DNA of 64,000 bases from Abelmoschus esculentus (GCA_035048815.1 JAUCBN010000011.1:10069501-10133500), one strand, 5' to 3'. Positions 34,553-47,200 are shown, numbered from the stretch's first letter. The notes: generated from the letters alone by a model not told the origin. Numbers and translations are program-made.

Positions 34553-37024
34553 TTAATTCCACAAACAATATCCTTGCCAACATCTGCAACTATTGGTTCT
34601 CTCATTATACAAATCAGGCCGTGTTAAAGGAAACAGAAGCCAAGCAAAGGATATCATTCCAGCTATAAATGCCACACTAACTAGCCCTACAAATATAACG
34701 AACTTGAAATGTCACCATATTTCCCAGGCATGCTAGTATGCTATGAAAGTGAAAAAAAAAAATGGAGGTGCATTTGTGTACCTTTCCTCTGTACAAACAG
34801 TACAGGCAATCCCATGTAGTTGCAAAATACATGGGCAACTAAAGGAGATGCAAGTGTTCCTGCCATGAATTAAAAAGATATATCGTAATAGACTGGCAAA
34901 TCTGAACCATGGTGAGGAACACAAATTATTTGAGACATATGTAAGCAAAAAGCATATATTACAAGAAAGATAAAACCATAGAACTAGGAAAAGAACTTGT
35001 ATCCATTGTTTATCATTTTTATCCGGCATATATACAAAAGACTGAACTCCAGTTTAAAATTATCATAGAAATGATAGCATTTATTAACAAGTAATTACCA
35101 ACCTGTTCGAACAAAGAGAAATGAAGCATATGAACCGAAGACCAAAGTGTAGCCCAGCTGGAGACCTTAGAAACCCAGGTATATTCCAATAAGCAATGAC
35201 ATGAGCAATAAATGACATCAAATAAAACTTATTCCTCAAACAAAGGCATGAACATTTTCAAATTTCAAGACATCAAAGCTTTATACCTAAATAAAAACAA
35301 ACAGACAATCCATCTTCAACAAAAATTGCAGCTATTTGTTCAAGGAGGAAAATCTAGTTTGTACCTACAATCATAGAGGCTTCACGCAAGCTGTAATTGT
35401 GGTGGCTGTAGATCTCTGCCATATGGTTCAAATGTGCTGCAAGACATTGAAAAAACACAGTTAAAACGTTTACATGCCATTCAAGTCATAATGCAATGGG
35501 TAAAATGTTTAGCATGAAGCTCAACTCCTATACATACTAGCACTTGTAAATGCACCAAAAACTGAAAGTATGGGCATATGCAAGGTTGGATAATAAGGTT
35601 TCAACAAAGCATCCACTTTGTGCCAACCTTGTCCCTTTAATTGCTCTGTAGTGTGGCAAACAAAACAATTATAGATTGTGGCACAAGTACAACATAAATA
35701 TGTAAGTAGTGGTATGTAATCAAGCTAATAGATGTAAACAATAGATAAACATATAATATTACTGCTTAGCACCAGAAAAAAGAAGATAATCAAATCCGCT
35801 CAACATGAATGATCCAGCTGTTTTCAAGAAAAAAGGACTCACCTAAACTGAAGAAAGTAGGGCAGAGAAAAATGACATTGTATGCTTTAAACCCTCCACA
35901 AAGAAGTAAAGGAATCATACATGCTCTAAACACCAACTCCTCTGTTAATGGAGCCTGTTCATTGAAGTACTATTAAGGACTGAAGAGTGAAGACAGAAGG
36001 AACAGGAAACAATTTCAATTAGCCTTCTAATGATCAATCATGCTTATTCACCAAAGGACTGTGAAACATTCAAAAAGGAGTGGAACGCAACAAAATTAAC
36101 TCTTCATCAAAAAACTATTTCACAAAATAGAAACCAAAAGTCATCTTCTCAATCTCAACAATTAAAAAAAGAGCATAGATGTAAGCAATTTACATATTAA
36201 CAGGATTTAAAACTATTGTAAACCTTGCATTCACCCTAATGATGAAGAAAAATAAATGACAAGCTTACAAACCACAACTAAATTCCGCCAAAATAGAACA
36301 TCGGAAGCAACAGAGGACATCTGGCCGGGGAACCTAAGAAGGGTGCTTTTGATACAACATAACAATGGCCTTCTGTCTTGATTCCTATGCTCCATCCACT
36401 TACTAGCCAATAACATCAATGATCCAGCATACATAAGTGAAGTCAAGAAAAGTGGGAAGAGCACTGCTTGCCACTGTTCCATACATAAAATAGCATTTAA
36501 GTCACCATATTTTATTGGCAGATCATACAAGAATATGAATAATAATCCCCATAACTACAATGTGCAAGATTTAGCTGAATGGAGGAAAGGCCACATATAA
36601 ATAATGGAGCATAGGAAAGGCCATAACCGCAATGTGTAAGATTTAACTTACAATATGATCCAATCGAATGCCATAAACCCCAAACAAATAAGATGCCTCC
36701 CTACTTCTTATCTAGCATAATCAAACATGTGTAAATTCAGGTTATAAGAGGAAACTAATAATAATGGTTAACGGAAATGGAAAAAGGGAAACCAGGGAAA
36801 GGGAAAGGCTTTACTGGGAGGAGAATAGCACATATGATAACTGAAGCGAGTGAGGAAACGGCGGCGCAAATAAACCGCCGGGTCATGAAATTTTTGAAGG
36901 ACTGTGGAGGCGGGAGGCGGAGGATCAGAGTCGGAGCATAGAGAATGGCAACATAAAACAAAGTCATGACGATGCAGGCGATAACCGCCACCGGCTTCGA
37001 TAAACTTCCTTTAATCTCTTCCAT
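34553..37024 (-). CDS. FACE2: CAAX prenyl protease 2 (RCE1/FACE2)
   Basis: Eight minus-strand exons: 37024-36815, 36711-36652, 36473-36273, 35954-35843, 35436-35365, 35165-35103, 34859-34782 and 34686-34553. All junctions are GT-AG and in phase, giving 309 residues. It is a multi-pass membrane protein. The catalytic motifs of the ABI/RCE1 family are present: TEELVFR (Glu162-Glu163...Arg167), FSLAHLNH (His196) and AHVFCN. It ends in GYCLWN like the Arabidopsis protein. In the endoplasmic reticulum RCE1 removes the last three residues (-aaX) of prenylated CaaX proteins before carboxyl methylation. The second exon is only 20 codons and was identified by its GVYGIR motif. The frame is open upstream of the chosen Met (37024), but that segment lacks membrane or family features and is taken as leader. 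Confidence 0.93.
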
Positions 37025-37259
37025 GTTCAGATTGACGGTGGTGGTGGCCTGGGAGGCGGGAAATATAAGCTTCTTACTCTTCAGTTTCTTCTCCGGGTTG
37101 GTAAAGTGGGAGCGGAGGGGTTTTCGGGTTTTGGATGGGGATATTTGGTCGGGCTGGAATCCGACTATTCTTGCCCGAGGGTTTTCGGACTTCCGTTCTT
37201 TTGGATCGTGGGATCCAATTCCACATGAAACGATACCGTTTTGAAACATAATCGAGGTA

Positions 37260-37764
37260 TTTGACCTAATGAATTTTTAGGTACCATGTAAAAAAGATAA
37301 TATGTGTTACTTCTATTGATAAGCAAATTACAACTTACGTATTTATCTTAGTTATTATGGGTGTAATTTGTCTCACCATTTATTATATTTTTATCGGTGT
37401 TTCTATTATAAATTAGTAGATTTAAATTTTAAGGTTAGAAGTTGTGGTTATGATTTAAGAAATTACAGGTAAAATATATTTTTTTAAGATGTAGGATTTA
37501 AAATTTAAAATATAAAAATTAAGGTTAAATTTATTTTTTTTTAAAAAATTAAAGGTCGATTGTCAAAGTCGGAGGAAACAACGGCTGATTGCTTAAAGGT
37601 TTCAATGAAATTAGAATAAGGGTTAGTTTAATATTATTTTTAAAAAATATAGTAAAAAGTTATATTAAATTCAAAAGTGAATTTAAGATTTCTAAATTTG
37701 AATTTTAAATGTTTAGTATTATTGTTAAAAATGGTTTTATGAAGTTAAATGATATTTTAGACAT
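37260..37764. other. Intergenic, nothing recognised
   Basis: AT-rich sequence between the CAAX protease promoter and the solo LTR at 37770. Short aaattt-rich inverted patches only. Confidence 0.4.
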
Positions 37765-37769
37765 GATAT

Positions 37770-38887
37770 TGTTAGGCTTTGAACGAGTTCGATGCACAAC
37801 CGATTAAACTTACTAAGTGGTGGAGAAGTGATAATTTGAGTAGTTTGTGGTTAAAGCAAAAAGATAAACAATGAACACAAAGAATTTAGAGTGGTTTGGA
37901 CTTCTAACTTAGTTTTCTACTAAGGATTTTCTAAATTCACTAAAAATGTTTACCTTTTAAGGACAAATAGTTAATCTTACAACCTAAATTCGAACCCCGA
38001 ATCTAGCATCCAAAGTTCACAACCCAAACTTTGGGATTCCTCTTAAACAAAAAAACTTAGCAAACTAGTAATCCTTCTTACAATGCTAATTGTTTACAAT
38101 CTAAGATCTCATTCAATCTTAATAGACTTGAGCATACATATACATTAAGCTCACAAGTGTTGTCTACCCAAAGATAAGAATTAAGCTCTAAGACATATCT
38201 TTAATCATATTGTTGTTACAATGGAAGCATTAGTTTTTACATGATGCTTGAGACATCCTTATATCATCCCAATTGAGTTTCTAACTGTTGGTGATCGTTG
38301 AGATTGGTTTGGACCTGTTTGAAGTTGATTTCCAGGCCAATTTATGCTTCTAGTGCATGTGGTATCGAAACGCGTAGTAGCCGTTTTGATATTGTCGCTT
38401 TTGAAAATAGGCGTTGAATCTGCAATTAATGACCGATATCGAAACACCTATAAGGCGTATTAAAACGCGTTGTTCTGCGTATTGAAACATCTAAAGCCTG
38501 TTTCGATACAGCTCCTAGCCGTTATGATTTTTTTATAAAATTGTTGAGGTTTTATAAAGTCGTTGGAGGTGTATCGAAACACCTAAAGTAGGTTTTGATA
38601 TTGGCATATCGGAATAGGTGTTTGTTGTATCAAAACCAAAATTCACAGTAGCAAACTGTATCAAAACGATCCTAGACCTATAGAAACACCTAGAAGGTGT
38701 ATCGAAACGCCTAGGGTTAAAAATTATTCTTTAGCTTCTTTAAAATATTTTGAACACATTCAAAAACTTCTCAAAAACTTCTTAAATATTTTTTTAAGTT
38801 GTTTGGACATAAGAACCATTTTTGAAATCTTTTATAATTAGTCCAAAACTATTTTTTAAATTATTATATTAAAATATTAGTTCTACA
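37770..38887. mobile_element. Solo LTR, 1118 bp
   Basis: It starts TGTTAGGCTTTG and ends TTAGTTCTACA (TG...CA), with perfect 5-bp target duplications GATAT at 37765-37769 and 38888-38892. No internal retrotransposon domain or second LTR is present, so it is a solo LTR left by LTR-LTR recombination. The right half repeats words like tatcgaaacgcct about eight times. The superfamily cannot be told from the sequence. Confidence 0.85.
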
Positions 38888-38918
38888 GATATCATAAGTA
38901 TATATATATATATATTAA

Positions 38919-39824
38919 GGGGCATTTGTTCGCGGAAAAAACCATTACCAAGGGAATAATCTTTTCCGAAATCACATATCAACATTTGATTATAGAGAAT
39001 TCCCTACAAGGGGTAATATCACATTCTCAAGAGTAGCTTCTTTTCCTCAAAATGGTGAAAATGATATTTCCACCCTATTCTTAGGTATTAGACAATTTTC
39101 ACCACTATAGACTAAAATACCCTTAAAATAATATTTTTATTCAAATAAATCATACTTTTATATATATTCAATTATATTTTTTTTGTTTTTATATTTTAAA
39201 ATAATTTTTTATATAACCTAAATTATTTCATGATAAAAATATATAAACCACACTTACCATTAAAAAATAATATTAAATATTAAATATTAAAAATAATTTT
39301 CAATATAATTTTTCTCTAAAAAATATATTTATTTATATTATAAAATTTATATTATTCAGTTTTAAATCAAAACGTAAAATTTATTTAAAAATTTTTATTT
39401 TAAATAATTAATTTTAAAATAATGTAAATTATGTAATTATAAAAATAATAATATTTATATTTAGTTATTTGTATATTTGATTTAATAGCGAATGTGATCA
39501 TTATTGTAAAAAAGTATAAATTTATTTTTTATGTATTTTCTAAATATAAACAATATATATATATATATTACAATTTTTTATGTAAATATTTTTACTTTGA
39601 TATTAAAAGTTTGATTAGTTAAAAAGAAAAATATCATAAGGATAATTTTATAAAATATGAATTTTCATAATCTTAAAATCTATCAACCAAACACTGTAAG
39701 TTTAATTTTTTATCAAAAAAACCAAACAAAATTATATAACATTTCAATAATAATATCAAGTAAAAAATTGTTTCGGGAATCCTATTCCAATGAGTAATGT
39801 TACATTCCACGAACCAAACACCCC
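38919..39824. mobile_element. Harbinger/Tourist-like MITE, 906 bp
   Basis: Terminal inverted repeats GGGGCATTTGTTCG and CGAACCAAACACCCC, flanked by TAA on both sides (38916-38918 and 39825-39827). A 3-bp TAA/TTA duplication is typical of PIF/Harbinger. No transposase is encoded. The left part is also present as a relic at 59130-59355. Confidence 0.8.
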
Positions 39825-39827
39825 TAA

Positions 39828-40598
39828 ATAATATCTAAATTATTTATTGTTATACAAAATTAAATTATCATAAAAATATAAAAAAATTACTAATAAATAC
39901 ATATTTTTAATAGTTATACATGTTTTATGAAAATTAAATTAAAAATATTTTTAATTATATTTTTATAAATTATAAATAAACGCAATAACAAAGGAAGGTT
40001 AAAGTTATAATTTGTCTTTCAAAAGTATTTTTCTAACATTAAAAACTAAAAGTTTTAGCCTTTGAGCCAAATTATAATTTTCAATTTTATTTATTATTTT
40101 GTTTATTTATAATTTATAATTTTATGAAGATATAATTAAATAATTAATAAGATAATTTTAATTTAAAAATTATATAATTAAATAAAATATTTTAAATTTA
40201 TTACATTTTCTATGATTGTTAAAATATATGATTTATTTTATATTTTAAATTTATAATATACATTATCATTTAAATTCATATATTTTATATACTATAATAA
40301 TAAGAATTTAGATATCATATATATAATTTATAATATCATATCTAAAACAATTATTTATTTTATTAAAAAAATACTTTTTAACAATAATAATTTAAATCTT
40401 AAATCTAAAAAAACAAAAATACTTCTAAAAATAACTTTTAAAAAATATTTTTTACTATACTTTTTAAAACAATACTAAATTGATTCTAAAAATAAAGGAA
40501 AAACATAAATTTAGAGAGAGAGCATTTGTTTATGTCTATGTTTTATGCTAAATTATTTTATAAAAATAATTGGGAAGAACATAAAAAATCACAAGAAG
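39828..40598. other. Intergenic, nothing recognised
   Basis: Extremely AT-rich with no coding signal. Confidence 0.4.
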
Positions 40599-40603
40599 CA
40601 TCA

Positions 40604-42977
40604 TGTCATGACCCGGATTCAGATTCGAGTGTCGGATTAACTTAAAATATCAGGCCTCAATTTTGGGCATTGAATTTTTATTTGGCTTTTAACATGTGGG
40701 CTTAAAGTGGTTTGGGCCTTGGGAGTTTAGGATAAGAACATTTTAATAAATGTCTAAATGGGTTGAATGAGGGGGAGATGAGTTTAATCTCTTGTAGAGA
40801 ATGACCTCATTTTTCCTTCCTCTTTCTCATTCTTTCCCCATAGTTGCAAGAGAGAGTTTGTGTTAAAGGTTGAAATTTTGAAATTTCTGTAGAGAATCTC
40901 GTTTTTTTGGTTGAAGAGAGTGTCAGAGAGATGTTATGGATTTATAAATCAAGATAAAAATCAATTGGTTTGATAAAGATGGAGGTTTTGAAGGGGGTTA
41001 TAGGTTGAATTCGGGAGGAAAGCTTAAATACCAATCTTTTAGTGTTTTTAAGCTGTAGAAATCATCCCAAATCATTTTTAATCGTTGTGCATCTTTACGT
41101 TATAGAGAAAAAGCTTGGAGAGCCTTTAAGAGCTTTGGGAAAGGAGAAGGTTTAAGCTTGCTTGGGAGCTCGAGTTATTGTTGTTTTTACCAAGGTTGGT
41201 ACTTCTCCAACTTATAAATATCATTCATGCATAGTTATTGCTTTGTGATTGCATGTATATTGACTTGGTGTTTGAATGCTTAATGACCTTTAATGGTAGA
41301 TTATGACTTTGTTGATAAACCTTCGAAAATAAGGTGTAATCATGTTTAAGATTATTCCCTTAAAGTATAGGATCGATTTGGGTTCGAATGTGAGATTTTT
41401 GGATAATGTTCTAGGCAATTAGGAGCTCAAAATTGCACCTTTCGTGCAGGGGTATCGATACCCTCTGTAGGTATATCGATATCCTAGAGAAAAATCTTAG
41501 GCGATTAAGCTAGGTATTTCGGAATGCCTAGTTCGTGTTTCGATACCGGGACCTCCAGTAGCATTTCAGATTGATACCTCTTTGGGGGTGTATCGAAACG
41601 GAGACGTGTATCAATACCACCATATAGGTGTATCAATACTGGTATGGTTCTCTTGGTCCTACCTAAGACACCACCCTAGCGTACCAAAACGCTAGGGAAG
41701 TGTTTCGATATTGATAATTTTGATACCATCATATAGATGTATCAAAACTGGTAGGTTTTCTCTTAGTCCTAAACCATCGTCATAGTTTATTGAAACGTAA
41801 GGGAAGCGTTCCGATATATGTCGTTTCGATACTGCCCCATAGGCTTATCGATACCCTAGGCAATCTACCCCATATTTTCAGGGGTTAGGTTTAAGGATTC
41901 CATAATTCATGTTAGAGGCTCTTAAGGGTTAATAAGGTATAAAATGAATATTGAAAAACAGAATTTACCCCTTAACCGTGGTAAGTGGAAATTGACTAAA
42001 AATAAGGAATTTGTATGATTTTGATGTGCGGGGGAAACATGATGGTTGAGATGATATATGTATATGATATGGAAAGCTAGGGACCTTGTTTAGTGATGTT
42101 GGGTCGCCTAGCATTATATATTATTATGCAGTGCATCCGGACACCCTTATTATATTATATGATTAAAGTGTTGCAACACTCGAAGACTTTCCGAATGTAG
42201 GATCCTGATACTTAGTGAACACGGGCCAGTTCGAAGATGCTTGATGAACCATTCCAAGCATGGATGTAGGATCCCGATACTTAGTGGACGCAAGCTTCAT
42301 CCTAGAGTATGGGATCCCGATACTTAGTGAACGCGAGCCCTGCTTGTAGTGTATGATCCCGATGCTTAGTGGTCACGAGCTAACTAATATATATATATGG
42401 GATACTTTTGAGATTTTGGACTTGAGATGAGATGTGGTATTCCTCTTGATGAACCTTAAATTGTACATTCATAATATCTCGTATTTAGGCGGATATGGTA
42501 GCACCATTGTACTCATGTCATGTCATTATATCATGCTTCATATGCTTATCTATGTTATGCTTGATGTGAATCGGTTGGTAGAGTACTCACTGAGCTTCTA
42601 TAACTCAATGTCGAAATGTGTTTTCGTGTGTAGGTTAAGAAAAGTTGTTCGGAGGAGCATCATTGTGGTGGGTTTCAACATCGACGGTTGTTGTCAGAGT
42701 ATTGTTACTAGATGTAGTGGGTCATGTATTTGTAGGATCCTATACGTAATTTGTAACTCTGTTTTATTAATTGTGCCGAATGCTTTAAATTAGTTTGTAA
42801 TATTTTAGGAGTTCTAACTATTTTAAAATACTCAAATTTCATGTTTTATGTTGAATCAGAATTTATGAATTTATGTTGAAAATAGATTCAGTCTTGTTTA
42901 TCGTTTGATCTTGAAACGAAATTTTAAAATACAAGTTTTGAATCGGAGGTCTAATATAATATCAGATCGAGGTTACA
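40604..42977. mobile_element. Solo LTR, 2374 bp, probably Ty3/gypsy
   Basis: It starts TGTCATGACCCGG and ends GAGGTTACA, with perfect 5-bp target duplications CATCA at 40599-40603 and 42978-42982. The length, the TGTCATGACCC start and a ctcactgagcttctataactca segment near 42589 resemble Tekay/Del-type gypsy LTRs (inference). No gag-pol is present. Open frames at 42434 and 42905 are chance readings inside or at the edge of the LTR. It contains many TATCGAAAC/GTTTCGATA words (41450-41860) and a four-unit tandem motif (42198-42384). Confidence 0.9.
42198..42384 (+). repeat. Four-unit motif array inside the LTR
   Basis: Four units carry ggatcccgatacttagtg or a close variant, followed by aacacgggcc, gacgcaagc, aacgcgagcc or gtcacgagc, spaced about 40-70 bp (from 42198, 42267, 42311 and 42353). 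It looks like an internal minisatellite of the LTR promoter or R region. Confidence 0.75.
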
Positions 42978-42982
42978 CATCA

Positions 42983-44887
42983 ACCAAAACATTAATCGAT
43001 CATGGTATGAGACTATATGAATTCCAAATAATTTTGATAATACTCCTGGAAAATAACTTTCCAATTCCTCCACTAATACATCAAATATTTTTTCGTTGAC
43101 TATCATCGGATAAATGTACCAGCAGGTGAGAAATTATGTGAACGATTTAATCAACCAAATCTCATTGCCTCACTCTTTTCTATTTTTCATGGATTCGGAG
43201 TCTAATCAATTAAGACACGCGGTAAAGATTCGCCATGCACTATCACTAAAATAACCATCACGTATTTATTCAAACTCGAGCACTCTAACCTCAGTAATTA
43301 AAAGAAAGATTATTATTTTTAAAGGTTACGAATTTAAATATCAATAATATAATTGAATGATCAATACTCAATGATTAAAAATATACTCTAAAACAGATAC
43401 TACTATAATCACTGCTAGCCGAATAAAAAAATATTTATTCAAAGTCACTTGAAAAATACTTCCATATAATGAAATAAATTAAAAAATATTTATCTATATT
43501 AAGTCCTTCAATACATGCATTAAACATAAAAAAAATATTTTTAAATTATCCATTAAAAATATTTTTAATTACTATTATATATATTAATGATGAAAAATAA
43601 AATTTTCACGAGTGAGGTTATTTAAAAATTAAAGATTTAAAAGTCAAGGACTTTGACTTTGGGTTGGTATTTTAGGGTTAATATTTTATATTTTAGAATA
43701 AAGTTTGAAAATAAATATGCTTATGTAATTATTTTACACCAATAGTGTATTAAATTATTTATAAAAATATCATTAAGTCGATAGAATTATAAATACTTAG
43801 TCTAAATTAATTTTTTTAAAAATTAAATTGATTGAATATATAAATATAAAGGATTGATTTTGTTATTAAACAATCTCAACCAAAGCTGTTTTTTTTCTTT
43901 GCAGATAGAGCTTTGCGCTCATTCCGTAACTAAATTAATAATTTAGCAGTCAATTTATAATAATTGTACGTTTGATGACATAAACAAATATTAAAATATA
44001 GTTTAATGACCATTTACGAAATTTTCCATTGCTTTTCCTTATAAACAATGAATGAAGATAAATAACTAGTGTATATTTGAAGCTGTCAACTGTACACATT
44101 TCTGACCAGACATGTCCCCAGAAATGCAAGAAAATTTGATACCACCACCATTAAAAGATCAATGCTTTTTTTATATATAAATTACATGTCTAATATATAA
44201 TAATTTATGTTCGGGTTTCGTGGTTCTCCCTCTCAATAATATCTTTTCCAAAGTTTAAATACGAGTTTTCTTCTTAAGAGAGCAATGTGCCTCACCATTA
44301 CACCGAACAGTCATCGGTAATATCAATGCTCTTTTGGTTTCCAGAATATATATATTTATGGTTGACATCACAATTTCATTGAACTGTATTTATAATACAA
44401 AACACTCTTAATTAATTAGCATTGAATTAATTACCGGTCGATTTAGTTGAATAAAATATTAAATTTTTTAAATAAAATTTATGACTCAAATTTTAATATT
44501 TTTGTTACATGGTTAACAAAAATAATATTCAAATATTTTTTTTGTTGATACGAGATTTTATATTTTTTCAAATTAAATTTAATATTTTATTTTTTTCTTA
44601 TATGAATAATATGTTTGCCAACGAATAATCTAAATGAATTATTAGCATCAATGGCCAATCATTGATTTTAAGGGCATGAGGTCCATGATTTAAACTTTAA
44701 ACCATGCTAAATTGCCTTGGTTTATTTTCATGTCATTATTTTATTGGGTGTTAGTTTATTGAATTATTAAATTATTTTAAAAAAAATAACGGCAAAATTT
44801 GTAGAAGTATTTATTGAACGATTTTGAATTAGGATCAAATAAATAAATTATATATTTTGGAGACTAAAACTATTACCAGATTATGTC
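42983..44887. other. Intergenic, nothing recognised
   Basis: AT-rich. About 44210-44310 (gtggttctccctctc...) weakly resembles 46790-46900 (gtggctctccttttc...), suggesting another old repeat pair. Confidence 0.35.
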
Positions 44888-44895
44888 GTGACACT

Positions 44896-45510
44896 TAGTG
44901 GTGTTCAAACGATTAATTTGATTGGTAGTCAAACCGAATTATCAAATATTGAATTAAAAAAAAATTATATTTTTAATCATTAACCGAATCGAACTTTTTT
45001 CGAAATACATTAATTAAAATGAACAAATTTCGGTTAATCCAGTTTAAGGAAATTTATTATAAAATTTTGGGTAAATTAAACAAATTATCACTCAATAAAG
45101 TTAAAATAGTCTTTTAGCCACCAAACTTTCAAAAATTATAAAATAACCATTAAACTTATCTAATTATTATAAATTGATCATTTAATTATTATATGTTATA
45201 AATTATTGATAAATATTAAAAATTTTAATGAATATTTTAATAATTTAATTATCATTTTATATTAATTTGATAAAATTTAATGACTAATTTATAATTTTTA
45301 AGAGTTTAATGACTAAAAACAAATATATATAATATAAAATATAAAATTTTGGTTAATTAACCTATTTCGAACAGAATTAACCGTTAACCAAACTTTCAAA
45401 AAAAACTTTAATCACTCACCGATCGAACAAAATTCAGCGATTGACCGTTTAACTGAATTAATTCGATTTGATCGGTTAATTCGGATTAACCGACCGTTTG
45501 AACACCTCTA
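44896..45510. mobile_element. hAT-like MITE, 615 bp
   Basis: Inverted ends TAGTGGTGTTCAAACG and CGTTTGAACACCTCTA; 8-bp flanks gtgacact (44888-44895) and atgacatt (45511-45518) match at 6 of 8 bases. The interior has ggttaattcgg/ccgaattaacc words, as in 6329-6874. No coding capacity. Confidence 0.75.
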
Positions 45511-45518
45511 ATGACATT

Positions 45519-46904
45519 ATTTTTGTTAAGTCGACAGTCAAACTTAACGGTTAATGAGTAAACATAAAAGAAAAGTGACGTTAGATTAGATTCTTTAGAA
45601 AGATTAATAATCGATCAAAACAAAATTTAAAAAATAGGTAAAGTTTTAAATAAGTAATATATCAAAAAAAATTGTTCTTTGACCAAACAAAACTCGGTTA
45701 ATTAACCAAACTAATTTAATTCAGTCGTTAATTCAAATTTTTTACCGAATAATAAATACATTTCGAATTATTATTCGATTTTTTAATATGTTATATATGA
45801 ACCACTACTAAAAAACAAACCTTCTTTAACATTTAACCCTCAAACCATCATTTCTGGAAGCCTTTCACCTAGAGAATTTGGAGTTCCACTAAGTTTGTTT
45901 TAAAATTAATTACATTGAAATGACTTTGGTGCACTACACACTGAGTGGCTCAAGCTTTATGCTCTCTCCTCTACAAGCATCTATCCCAAAATGGTAAGAA
46001 GATGTTTGGTAATGAAATTTAGGGAAAGTTCTATGAAATCAATAAACATTAAACAATTTCTCACTATCTTTTCTCATTTACCTTTGTTGAAAAACATGAG
46101 TTCCTTTATTTGTCAGCATTCATGCATCATGTATATAGTACGGAATATTATTCTCTTCTTAAAAGATATATCTGACAAGATGTATAGCGTTACCATATAT
46201 ATCTTACATCGGGAAGAAAAAGGGAGGTCTTGATATATATACAGTAACACTGCACATCCTATCAGATATGTCGTTTAAAAAAAGAGTAATGACCCCGTGA
46301 CATATACATGTACAAATAGAAATACTATTAAACGGGTCTAGTTCATCTCGTTATTTATGATTTCATTTAATAATAATTTTTTATGTTATTTTTATAATAA
46401 TTTTCACCTTTTTATTGCATGTCATTAAATGAATACATCTTATTGGATAAAAACATAATAACGTAGTAAACTAAGACCATGTAATAATTTTTCGTATTTA
46501 ACTAATTACAAGTAATTTTGTTACATGAATAAAAAGTAACTACCACATTATAGAAGCATAGGAGGGATAAAGCTAGTCTTTGGGGACAAAAGGAATAAGT
46601 TGTTCATGAACTTAAAGCATCAATTAACTTGCGATGACTTTCTAGAAAAGATTTAAATAAAAATTGTATAGGAGTTCAATAAAAGAAATTTAAATGTTTA
46701 TATTTTTAATATTTTATTAATTATTTTTAATTAAATTTAATTAAGACTTTTTATTAATATTTAATATTTATTTTATAATTTTTTTTAGGATTCGTGGCTC
46801 TCCTTTTCTTTTTCAACAGTGTAATCTTCATATTTTGAACTCGGAATTTTTTTGAAAAGAATAGTGTCTTACTATTGTACTCGATCTTTGTCTATTAAAG
46901 TAAT
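45519..46904. other. Intergenic, nothing recognised
   Basis: About 45830-46010 is less AT-rich, but the open frame at 45991-46233 has no recognisable features. Confidence 0.35.
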
Positions 46905-46922
46905 AGAAACATGTGGTTGCAG

Positions 46923-46974
46923 GGGTTTGAACCCAAGACCATTAAAACTAGAGGCTAAAGCTTAGCAACTACAC
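46923..46974 (-). repeat. tRNA-like (SINE-like) module
   Basis: On the minus strand GGTGTAGTTGCTAAG (A-box-like) is followed by TGGGTTCAAACCC (B-box-like). No complete cloverleaf is seen. It lies about 40 bp left of a relic arm of the fold-back element family of 9356-10757. Confidence 0.45.
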
Positions 46975-47012
46975 CGATTCCAGATAAAATCGTATGTTAC
47001 TATTTATTTTTA

Positions 47013-47200
47013 GGGTAAATTATTTCGGTGACTACTTAATTAATTTAGGGTATCTATTTTGATCATCTAACTAATAAACTCGTTAATTAGGTAACCTTAC
47101 TTTTAAACTCTACTTATTTATATCACATGTCATTAAAAAACAAACAGTGAATTTGACATAACGTGGCGTTAAAAACTAACGGCGAGAATTATTTTGAGAA
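47013..47200. mobile_element. Relic arm of the fold-back family
   Basis: From agggtaaattatttcggtga it follows the left arm of 9356-10757 in order (gggtatctattttgatca, aactcgttaattaggtaac, ttaaactctacttatt). No matching right arm was found nearby, so it is truncated. Confidence 0.6.

Noticed and set aside
36806..36834. Reading exon 1 of the CAAX protease on into PFPFPGFP
   Set aside because: Splicing at CCA|gtaaag to an acceptor before 36711 restores the conserved GVYGIR segment in phase.
36755..37249. A longer CAAX protease start 75 codons upstream
   Set aside because: The extra segment has no membrane or family features. The Met at 37024 begins a sequence of the same length and pattern as known RCE1 proteins.
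37770..42977. One retrotransposon with the two LTRs as its ends
   Set aside because: The LTRs differ in sequence and length, each has its own target duplication, and the space between holds a separate MITE and no gag-pol.
42434..43099. Two open frames of 119 and 64 codons
   Set aside because: The first lies inside the solo LTR and the second straddles its right end; neither has any domain.
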